A stretch of DNA of 64,000 bases from Telopea speciosissima. Lineage: Eukaryota; Streptophyta; Magnoliopsida; Proteales; Proteaceae. Both the position numbers and the translations under genes were made by a program. The stretch lies in the NCBI RefSeq assembly GCF_018873765.1, contig NC_057921.1, positions 66,887,557-66,951,556 of the forward strand, read 5' to 3'. Of the stretch, positions 27,301 through 39,300 are shown in pieces (position 1 is the first letter of the stretch; each line of letters opens with the position of its first letter). The notes below the pieces were generated by a model. That model did not search any database, was not told where the DNA came from, and saw only the letters and a program-made list of their open reading frames with translations.

Positions 27301-30300
27301 CCCTGCCACTCCCTGCCCCTTTTGTAAGTGATGCTCAGCACAAGCATCGCGAAAACCCCACATGCGTGCATCTACAACATAGAATGCTACATCAGTTGTG
27401 GACATGCAGACTTGTCCCATGCAGCTTCCATCAAAGCTTGTACAGCTTCTCTTCACACCACCACCATTGGCCAGAACACTGCGATGCCTGCATGGAACCC
27501 ATGTCTGAGCCAAAGGAAATTTGTGGGTTTCACACACAACAGTTAATATCTCTAATATTTCAGCCAGGGCCTTTTGGCGACCTTCATTGCAAATCTGTTT
27601 CAACAACATAGCCAAATGCAAATGATGAGTGATAGAAAGGGGGAGTGGCAGGATGATAAATCGGATATTAAGGACACAGAGTGTAAGTCACCTGGCTTGG
27701 ATGATCCAGTACGTCAGAACTTTTCAGATTTACTGCCTGCAGGGAAACTGAAATTATGTTACTAATAAAAATATGAAAGATGTAAAGAAAATTGAAACCA
27801 AAGAGCACAGCCACAAGAGGATAGAAAAATACAGAAAGTATTTAGTAATTGTTTTAGTAGCGAGACAATGTACGCTTTAATTATTTTTTTATTTCTTTTG
27901 AAAAATGATTATTTGGTAGGAGGATAACATCCCAATTCAAGGCCACTACCCAGAAGGCTAAAATCCTTTCACAACTCCACTACTCCAGAGATCAGAAACA
28001 GACAATTTTTGTCAGGATCAATGTTTCCAACTTTACTTCAATATTTCCTATGATCTGTGGACATGGGTCAAGTGCCACATGCTGAAAAAGACAGAATGGA
28101 TTTATTTGACTGAGGAATGACATCCTTTGCTGTAATTCACATATATATTTGACTGATCGTAATGGGTGTCTAATTAAAAAATAATAATTATAAACCCTAA
28201 GATTTGTAACCCTAAGATATTGAACTGGTAAAAATATAAAACACCAAAAGGAAACAGGGATAAATGATAAATGATTTGCCAAAACAGAGGGACATACGTG
28301 CAAAAGTGCTATATATGAAAATTTAAATCTTTCACTGTGTTAGATGAAAAGCCTGAAAGTTAACAGTTGCTATGATTCAGACTTTATGAGAGATGCAGAA
28401 TATTAAGAGGTTACACTCAGGGATTTAAGCATAGTTATCAAGGCGTCACCAAGGCGTCCAGGCTCCTTGGACACCTAGGCGGGTGCCTTGCCACCTTGCT
28501 GGTGTCACCTTGATTTTAGACACTCTCCAACACCATGGTCGCCTTCCCGCCTTGATAACTATGGATTTAAGTATCCATAGGTATTGTATCGTATCGGCTG
28601 ATACATATAGGTATCGGTGGGATCGATACGATACTTACCAATACGATAAGAGTTTTTCAAAAAGGTTTGTATCGACTGATACAGGACTGATACGGTCTGA
28701 TATGGGGCCAATACAGTCTGATACGATTAGATACAGATAAGATACGCCTGCTTTAAAGCTGCAAAACAGAAACTTTGAGTGAAATATGAAACTGAATTCC
28801 TTGAAATGAAAGGATTTGAACAAAAAAAAACAAATTCTTTATAGACTCAAATTGAGTATTTAAGGAATGTCATGCAGGCGAGTTGCAGCCTGCAATCCGA
28901 ACTGAGGATGATTTTTTTTTTTTCTCACTGTCGTGGGATGTAAGGCCCCAGTGGAATCAAAGGCCTACAGACAACAGGGGACAAGGATCACTTCTGGATT
29001 TAATCCTTTTACTAGTTAATCCAGGTAAAGCACCCAGACGGCATATTTTTTTGAAACGAGGTCCTTGGAAAGCCTTGGAAACTTGTTTTTCTCTTCGATT
29101 TGAGTTGGAGGAAATCATCTGACATTTTAAAAAAAAATTGACTCTCAACCATTTTAACGAGTTTTGGGGACTTAAAATGTTCAAATCACAGATCGGAACT
29201 TTTTATTATTATTATAATTATTTTATTTTTTTTGGGGGGGGGGGGGACATCACTAGCTAGGTAAAAACAACTCAAATCCGCGCATCGAGCTGATATATAT
29301 TTACATATTGCATAATAAGGCGTTTTATGCTTCAAAATTGTATTTTATATGTATCATAAGCACATCCCATACATTTCTTGACCACTTCCATGCATATCTT
29401 GCATCTCACCGATACTATACGTCTCTTAATCACCCCTCCAATATTATACCTGATACAGATACCGATAGTTAAATCCTTGGTTACACAGTTACACTGATTA
29501 AGCAGATCACTTACCCTCCCATTTTTTTTCCCTTCGTTGTTTAAACTTCTTCTTTCCTTATTCTTTTTTTTTTCCACTGAACCAGCAACTGTTTCCCTTC
29601 TCCATGAGTTCCCATTGAGGTTCCCGTACTGCAGTAACTTTGATTCCATAACACTACAAGAGATGCAGGGTATTAAGAGGTTACACTGATTAAGCAGATC
29701 ACTTACCCTCGTATGTTTTTTACCCTAGTTGTATAAACCTTTCCTTTCCTTAGAATTTCCTTTTTCCACTGAACCAGCAACTGGATCCTCCCCCACCCCC
29801 CAAAGGGTGATGCAGAGGCATGTCCTGTTGTGTGCCCTCAAGTTCCAAACACCATCTTCACACAAGGATCCCCCAATAAGGTGGCTCTTTTTTAAGACAT
29901 CATAAGCATTTTTCTCCAACTGTACATTGAATAATGTCATTGAAGAGGACAACTCCAAGAACATGAAAGTCTTAAAGCAGGAAATTTCAAGACTATCAAG
30001 ATTAAGTTCACAATGACCATCCAGTAGATGCTCCAGAAGATAGCACATTGGATGCAAGAAACAGCTACAATTTAAGAAACCATCCTTACAGGGGAAATGG
30101 TATCTTATCAGAGAGACTGAAAACTAGTTATCCCCAAAATTAGATACTGAAGAGCCAACTAGGTTTCTCAGTTTACCCACCAAGAAGGTTGTTGCTTAAC
30201 CATCTAGTGTGACCAGGAATACATCAAATCCAATATCAGTAAAAACCATACCATGAAGGATCTAACACTTGTGTACTTGTGAATGAACTCAAAACAAACA

Positions 30301-33300
30301 AAGCTAGCATCACTAAATAAAAGCAATTACATTACATCCGTAACTAAATCATTTTAATTGGAGGTTCTCAGATATGTTTTGAGCAGTAACCTTATGTTAG
30401 CAACATATCTAAGTATCTCCAATTAAAATGATTTAATCTTACGCTAGCAACAAAATTGTAGTTTGGCATAATAAACAAAAAGGAAACATAATCTATTCAA
30501 TAGGGCTCTGATACGTGCACAAGAGAGGGAGGAGAGAAAATAGAGGGGGAAAAAGATAAAATAAAGGGGAAGATAGAAAGGTAGGAGAGAAAATAGGGAT
30601 TTTGGCTTTATCGACGAAGCCTTGCATCTTGGCTTGGGTGAGGAAGCCTTACCTCATCTCTTTTAGAGATAATTTAGGGATTCAAAAGTCTACTTTTCTT
30701 CTTTATAGTGCAATATAGCATACAATATTAACTACATAACCACCCACTTGATCACATCCTACAGTATCTCCACTTCCACTAATTTCTCCTATTACATTAC
30801 TACTAACTCCCTCTCCCATAAAACTACCTACAATGGATTACATATTGCATACAACTTCTTAATCTACCTATACCAATCCATACAACTACTACATACATAT
30901 GTCAACCTATGCATGCAAAGTTATGCACGTAACATTCCACCCTTCTTAAAATTGCCCTTGTCCCCAAGGGAGATAAGGAACAATTAAAAATTAAAATAAT
31001 CCCAACCGGATCCCAGATCTTGGTGGAGTTTTCTTCATCATTGAACTTAGGGAAGTCCAACCGCACAAACTTGGGCAAGAACCTGACAAAATCAGACAGC
31101 TTGGGATGATAGCCCTCGGCAAGCAATATATTTGAACAGTTAAATCATTGTGTTAACAAGGGAATTCACCTTATCATGCAAATACTCCAAGCTTTTTGCT
31201 GCAATGTAATTGGATCCTCCATTCCTGGGGAGTTCCTTCTTTACATCCAAAGGGGATTACCTTCAACTTGTCATTGTGGCCATTGAAGCGGAGAACATCA
31301 AACCTTGGGGTGAATGATTGTTGTGATTCGTTCTGCCGGATCCTCTTAATGCTCCCAGATCGTACATCATGGATTGGGAGTGTAGCCATGGACTTCTTCG
31401 CTTCTTCTTAATTGGTTTGCGCAGAACGAGAACTAATCTACTCAAACAACTTGTTGATCATCTCCATGATCTGCTGCTGTCTAATAATGATCTAGTGTTG
31501 CTTAATGATGAGAGAGCCCACATAATTTCTAGCTTTTCCACTCGGCGATCCATGTCTGGCTCTGATACCAAATGATATGTGCACAATAGAGGGAGGAGAA
31601 AAAATAGAGCTAAAAAAAATAAAATAAAGGGGAAGATAGAAAGGTAGGAGATAAAATAGGGAGTTTTGGCTTTATTGACGAAGCCTTGCGTCCTGGCTTG
31701 GGTGAGGAAGCTTTACCTCATCTCTTTTAGAGATAATTTAAGGATTCAATAGTCTACTTTTCTTCTACATAATGCAATATATATAGCGTACAATATTAAC
31801 TACATAACCACCCACTTGATCACGTCCTATAATATCTTCACTTCCACCAATTTCTCCTATTTTATTACTACTAACTCCCTCTCCCATAAAGCTACCTACA
31901 ACGGATTACAGAGTGCGTACAGCTTCTTAATCTACCTATATCAATCCATACAACTACTACATACATATGCCAACCCATGTTCATATCTGGACTGCGTACC
32001 TTTTCATGTTTGATCTCAACAGAACAAGCACCCAGCTAAAAATTAAACAATCAGCATTTTCATCCAATAAAGATTTGGATTTGATCCTCTCATAACTATT
32101 GCACGGATATAAGTCATCCAAAATTAATATTAATCAATGGATTGGTGAGTTACAAAACTCTCCTTGCACGGATATGACTCATCTCGACAATGATCATGGT
32201 AATGTCTCTATCCTGTGTCCCATTTCCAGTATTACATCTCTAACTCAACCTGTTTTAATCTGCGCGGGGCACTTGAACAGACGGTTAAACAGAGCAGGAT
32301 GGGCTGTTGGGCTTTTGTACAACAGGATTTTTGTTTTTGTAGAACTTAAAAATATCTTTCCTTGTAAATATTTAGAGGCAGAAGCAAGGGGGCTTCCGAA
32401 AGGAGTACATGGGGTTTTACTCCTTGGATGGACTAACGTGCAGGTTTGGAATGCATCCAAGGAGTTGCAGGACATGATCATAGATCCTCTGCCACCACAT
32501 GATCTGGTGGAACTCTTTTTATATTTTGGATCATTTAAAATCTCTCGCTTGTACATTTTCATTTTGAAATTTTGGGGACAATGGGATTATTTCTTTGTAT
32601 GATCAACTTTCTATCAAAGCAAGCAATCTCCGAAAGGGTGCGAGGACTGATATTTCTGTAACCGACATATTATCTATTTAATGACACTTATCTTTTTCTA
32701 TCAAAAAAAAAAAAAAGATTTTGGATTAACTGATTGATGCATCCCTCTCTGCGAATATGAAACCAGCACCATCTAAACTCCATGATTGGTTGAGATATAC
32801 ATGTAGTGCATATTCCTCATTGCTGAAATAGTGGTGATTCAGTTTTATTTTTTTAATTTAATGAATACAACAACATAGCCTTATCCCAACTAAATGAGGT
32901 CGGCCACACGGATCCTAGCTCTCCAAACAGCTCTATTCAATTCATACATGATACGAGGCCTAAGCTAAGCATGTCTTTCCTCACCACTTCACCCATGGTA
33001 ATTTTAGGCTTGCCCCTGGCTCTTTTGGTTCCCTCAATCTGAATCAAATCACTCCTTCGTACTGGGGCATCCGAATACCTCCATTGAACATGGTCATGCC
33101 ACCTCAAACGACTCTCTCGAAGCTAATCCCGTATTGGAGCTACTCCCAGTCCAGCTTTAATATGGTCATTCCTAACTTTACCCTTTCTAGTTTTGCCACA
33201 CATCCATCTCAACATCCTCATCTCTGCTACACTTAGTTTATTCATATGACACTTCTTAACTGCCCAACATTACGCACCATACATCATAGCCGGTCATCTG

Positions 33301-36300
33301 ACAGTCCTATAAAACTTTACTTTGCTTTAAAGGAATACGCCGATCACACCATCCACTGGACGCACCTCTGCCCTTCATCCATCCTATTTTAATCCTCTGA
33401 GCAACATCATCATCTATGTTACCTTCTTTATTTACGATAGAGCCCAGATATCTAAAATAATTACTTTGTGGAATTTCTCTCTCATTGATTTTCACCCCCT
33501 CATTATTCGTCCTAGTGTAGCTAAAGTTGCACACCATATATTCCGTCTTAGTTCTACTTATCTTAAAACCTTTTTATTCCAATGTTGATCTCCATAGCTC
33601 CAACTTGGCATGATTTCCTGCTTTTGTCTCATCCATCAAAACAATATCATCTACAAAAAGCATACACCATGGAACCTCATCTTTATGTCTATGGTTAAGT
33701 CATTGATGATAAGCGCAAACAAATGCAGGCTTAAGGCTGATCCTTGATGTAACCCAATTGTAATTGAAAATTCACTACCTTGACCCCCCACAGTTCTTAT
33801 GCTAGTCACAAGACTATCATTCATATCTTTAATTATGTCCTCATATTTACATGACACCCTTCTCTTCTCCAGTATAATTCCAGATTAACTCTCTTGAGAC
33901 TTTGTCGTAGGCTTTTTTTAGGTCAATAAAGACCATATGGAGATCCCTCTTTCCCTCTTAATATATTTCCAAGAGTCTCCTAAGTATGAAAATAGCTTCC
34001 ATCGTGTATCTTCTTGGTATAAAACCAAATTGGTTCTCCGAAATAGTAGTTTGAGGTTTCCTTTCTCAAGTGGATTTCATTGACCCTCTCCCATAACTTC
34101 ATCATATAACTCATTAGTTTTATGCCTCTATAATTATTGCAGCTCTAAATATCACCTTCATTTTTGTAGATTAAAACCACAATGCTTCTCCGCTATTCAT
34201 CTAGCATTTTCTCTGTGGTCATAATCGTCTTAAACAGCTTGGTTAGCCAAGATAAACCACACAATCCTACGCTCTTCCACGCTTCTATAAGTACCTCGTT
34301 TGAGCCTGGCGCCTTGCCTACTTTCATCTTTCTTAAAGCTTCTTTTACTTTAGGCACCCTAATTTTGCGTATATATCTACACCATGTGGTGTCAAGGTGA
34401 ATAATGCAGCCTTCCAAAGCCCTATTACTCGAGAAGTCTTTATTAAGTACGCCGTAGATATACTTTGACCACCTCTCTTTAATGTCCTCATCCCTTATTA
34501 GTACTCCATTATCCTCACTTTTAATACATCTAACATGGTCGAAGTCTCTAGTCTTTTTTTCCCCACTATCATCTTAGCTTCGTTGCTGGTGAATTTATTT
34601 CTTTTTAGATCTTCCACCTCTTTAGTCATTTGCCATGTCTTAAAGCTAGTTTTCTTAGTCTTAATGGCTGCTTAGACCTTATCATCCCACCACCACCATG
34701 ATGTATACCTTTTGATTCCCCTAGGACCTCTTTAGCAACCTTCTTAATATAAGTCGTCATCTCGTCCCACATCGTATTAGTGTCTCCCTCAAAGTCCCAG
34801 TTTCCTTGTTTGACCACTTTATCACTAAATGAACTCAAGGAATCTCCTTTTGATCTCCACCACCAAATCTTAGGGCAAATAAGTTCCCCCCCCCCTTCTT
34901 ACGCTTCTGCGTAATGAGGTACATATCCAAGACCACCAATCTATGTTGAGTGGTTAGGCACTCCCCAAGTCTAACATTAGAGTCCTTACTCCTTACAAAA
35001 CAATTTGTTGGACCTTTTTGTTAGGAAGACATCTATTTGGCTGATATGCTGCCGCACTTTTGTAAGTAACTAGATCTGCCTCTCTTTTCAAAGAAAGTAT
35101 TCACAATGGATAAATCATAAGCTACTGCAAAGTCTAGAACTGAGACCCCCTCCTCATTCCTTTCTCCAAATATATCGCCTCCATGTACACCTTCATAGTC
35201 TCTACAATCTCTTCCAACATGTTCATTCAGATCACACCCTACAGTAATATTTTCTCCCTGACTAAAACCTTGTACTAATCCATCCATGTGTTTTCAAAAT
35301 TGTAACTTACTACTTTCATCCAATCCTACTTGGGGTGCATGAGCACTAATTATATTGACAACCAACACAAGCTTGATGGATATAATCCTATCTCCAATTC
35401 TTTTAACATCCACCACATCATTCGTTAGATCTTTGTCCACTACAATACCCACTCCACTTCTATTTCTTTGATCTCCCGTATGCCAAAGTTTAAAGTGATC
35501 CAATACCTTGTTTTTTTTACCCTTCCATCTAGTCTCTTGGATACAGACAATGTTAATCCTTCTTCTCCTCATAACATAATAAACTCTAGACTCTTACCCG
35601 TTGAGTATCCAATGTTCCAAGATGCCAATCTAATCCTATGCTTTTGGACTATATTTTTAATTAACAGTTGTCCACTGTATGAGAGCCATTGGCTACTTGT
35701 CACCGCATCCGGACAACGACGTTGATGCAGCTCCAAGTAGGAAGAAGAAGAAGTCCTGAACTTAGGGCTTAAGTAGGGAGCCATAGGTTAGGTTTATTTT
35801 GCTTGCATTTTCCATACTTAGTTTTTTTTTTTTTTTTTAAATTGAACCGGTTTATATTGGTTGCATCCAATTGGTTCAATTGGTCTAATTTAAGTGAAGT
35901 GTTCCCATTGACTAGTATGGAATCTTCTTTTAAATCAGTAGTATTAAGTTAAAATCTTTTAATTTAAGTTGATAGGGGTAACTAAGTCTTTTCAAGGTTT
36001 TAAATTAGTAACTTTGTTTTAATTAGGTTCCTTCCACGATTTTAAGTGAGGAGGTAGTTAGATTGTATTAGGAATTGGCCTAAGGCCTTATTATAAATAA
36101 ATAAAATCGTGGAGGCTCCCCCAAAATTGAATTTTTGAAAAGAAAAGACTGTTTGCTGGCTGCCGATTGCTGTTGCTGCTGCTCCTGCTCCTTGGAGTGT
36201 TGCCTTGTGGATCTATCAAGGAAGAAGGACAGGTGGATCTCCTGTGACTCCTTACGCCATGACGGTTGGGAGGTTCTCTCTTTGAAGGTGGCTCTATCCT

Positions 36301-39300
36301 TCATTGTTCAAGCTACTGCCAGTGGAATCCTGTGGTAAGTTTGAATTTAAATTCTGTTTTCCATTCCTTCTCCTTCCCCATCCGATCCCCCTTTAATTTC
36401 TGTTTTAATCAGCTAAACCCTAATTCTCTTCGTTCCCCATAAAACCCACAACCCTAAAATCAATCTACATTCTGTTCAGCCCAACTTAACCAGCAGAATC
36501 CTCCCACAATCTGATCGAACCAGCCTCCTACTGCTAGCTACACTCGACCCAAAACCCAACTTCAAACTCCCATCCAAAACCCTAAGTTTTACCCTAGAAC
36601 CTGAAACCCAACACCCAAACCCTAACCCTAATTCTGCAGGAATTTTAAACTCATCCAAATCCCAATATTTTTATAACAGAATAATCCCCTAGACCTGCTG
36701 ATCATTACCATATATCACATTCACCCCTAACCCTAGCCTAAACCCTAGATTTGACCTAAAACTGCAATTCTGTCCAACTGAAACTGCAAAACCAACAGCC
36801 CCTTAGTTCCTTGTTATTGGTCCTGGTTTAATAGGCTTCTAGTAGGGCTTTACCCTATCTAGAACTACATTAGATGTGGTGCGTCACTTACAAGGGATGC
36901 CCTAGTAAAAGATCGATGGGACATGAAACTAAAAAAAGTACTCAAGAAATAGGATTCATGCAAAAGGTGATTGGCTGAGTATATTAAGGTGCCAGCTACC
37001 TACTTGATGCACCAAAAATATGTATAAATATATATAAAATAAAAATAGTGAAAGGAGCACATAATGCAATAAACAAACAATATCAGCACTTGAAATAGAG
37101 CACATAACATGATGCATATTCACGATAATGCAGTATAGAGGAATAAAAATCTCAAGATTCCATACACATAACTCAAGATAAAATAGTGAAACTGATTCTT
37201 TGTCTATTAAAAACAGCACTCTTGAGGCTTAGGATCCATGCCTAGAGGCTTATGCGTCATTTTGTAGAATTCCTCACCATGAATCTTTAGCATTTGAGAC
37301 ATGATATCAGGCACATCATCCATCATGACAAGAAATTAATCGAAAAACTTGAATTATAAGTTACATGAAGAGAAACCTTAATCTTCCAAAACAATACTAG
37401 TAAGAAATGAAGAATGACAAGTCTTTTTTTTTTTTTTTTTACAACAAAGAAAACATACAGAATAACGAATGAGAAAAGCACCAACCTCAAGAGCTTTGCA
37501 GATTTTATCAACCTCAGGAGCATAGTTAATCTTCTGTGATGTCATTATAAGCTCAAGCACACCTACACATAATTTTCCAGAAGGTTCAAAGATTGGCAAA
37601 GCCAAGGATCCTTTGATGTTGTTGTGCAAAGCATGTTTTCGTCTTGGATACTCTTTGCTGCTGTAATACTGCACATTTGGGGTCCATTCTGGCAACTTCT
37701 GCCAGAAAACACGGCCAGGTAGCCCCAGATTCTCATCATTCCTCCCATCCACGGAAAACATATACGTCAGAGAGACTGTTCTGTACTGAAGAAGACCATT
37801 GTTGTGTGGATCAATAACAAAAGGTTGCCCGGAAGTTGTCAGTACATACTGGTTCCCATGCTTTACAGGTGCCCAAACCTGAGCAAGAACATGTTTATCT
37901 GTTGATTCTTTGATGTACCGAAGTGCTTGCATCATCCTCTCTTTGATTAGGCATTCTCGTGGCACCAAATCACGAGGTCCTGGAACGTGACTTCTTTTAT
38001 CTTCATCAGTCACAGGATTACCAGTACCAGGATCAGGATTACCTGGATATTGTGAATTTCTGTCAATGCAAATAAATAAACTACAGAAAGTTGAAACTAA
38101 GCAATGGTACAAAGTTATATAATAAAAGCAAACAAAAGCAACGATGAGAAAAAAAAAAAGATGGAAAGAAACAAATAATAAGCATAAATTGTTTTCTACC
38201 CCCACCCCCACCCCCAAAAAAAAAGAATGAAAAAACAGACGTACTAATAAATAAAGAAGGAATTACATACAGATAGCGGTGTCATGAAAATTCCTACTTA
38301 AAGGAATGCACACTAAAGTGTTTTTGAGGAGCAAATGAAGTCCTAATTATTCTAATTTCAAACTCTGCATGCAAAAGAGAACTACATTTAGAAACATGAT
38401 ACAACAAGCGGGAGAAAAACCAAGGTGAAGAATAAAACAGATAATGATATTCCAGTTTAAAAATCTGAAAACTAAGAGAGTTATCATTCAAAAAATAAAT
38501 TTTGATGTCATAATTGGGTGGGAGCATATGGAATTTGAATTCTAGATAAACAGATTCCAAGCTAACAAAAAGGATAGGATCCTCCAAAGTCCTAAAATCA
38601 AAGATTATGCACAGTGTAAACGAGCTTTTCATCCCCCCCCCCCCCCTTTTTCTAAATTCTATGAAGGGGGAGCAAGTACTAACTACAATTGATGGTCTAG
38701 TGGGACATACCATGATACCAAGAGAATTTTAAACTAAACAGGAAAATACAGATTCCAGAATTCTAGACAAACAGCTTCCTAGCTAACAAATAGGATAGGA
38801 TCCGCCAAAGTCCTAAAATCTAAGATTATGCACAGTGTAAACGAGCTTTTCATCCCCTCCCCCCCCCCCCCCCTTTCTAAATTCTATGAAGGAGGAGCAA
38901 GTACTAACTACAATTGATGGTCTAGTGGGACATACCATGATAACAATAGAGTTTTAAACTAAACAGGAAAATACAGATTCCAGAATTCTAGACAAACAGC
39001 TTCCTAGCTAACAAATAGGATAGGATCCTCCAAAGTCCACAAATCTAAGATATGGTGGAAGTGAGAAATTTCAAACTCACAGTTCAAAACGAGCTTTTCA
39101 TTATCATTTTTCCCTTTCTAAATTCTATAAAGTGGGGAGCAAGTACTACCTACAATTGAAGCTATTGCGGGACATACCAAGAGATCTTAAACCAAACAGG
39201 AAAATACACAATAAATACAGCGGATTCCAGATAAATTCAATTGAATTCAAACCGGAAAAACGAATCAGATAAATTAGACAAACTTACTTGGTAGCAATCT

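Larger units (their letters stand above)
28388..29785. repeat. Tandemly duplicated block, one copy split by a transposon
   Basis: The uninterrupted copy lies at about 29655-29785 (GAGATGCAGGGTATTAAGAGG through CACTGAACCAGCAACTG). The same sequence occurs as 28388-28417 and continues at about 29488-29592, the two halves separated by the hAT-like element. The copies differ by scattered substitutions and short length changes. Confidence 0.8.

Noticed and set aside
29725-30057. 110-codon minus-strand open frame in NLP intron 2
   Set aside because: Composition looks somewhat protein-like, but I recognise no family and part of it overlaps the duplicated block. It could be a captured gene fragment, not supportable as a gene.
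32099-32602. 167-codon plus-strand frame as a real gene
   Set aside because: It fits a decayed RNase H-like LINE end with a poly(A) tail at 32703-32715, not an independent gene.
37378-37485. Continuation of NLP exon 2 past 37486
   Set aside because: The open frame runs on into a poly-lysine stretch from a poly-T tract; family alignment and the GT donor show the exon ends at 37486.
38043-38217. Upstream extension of NLP exon 2
   Set aside because: A possible acceptor at 38060 would put the exon out of phase with exon 1. The acceptor giving exon start 38042 restores the expected protein.
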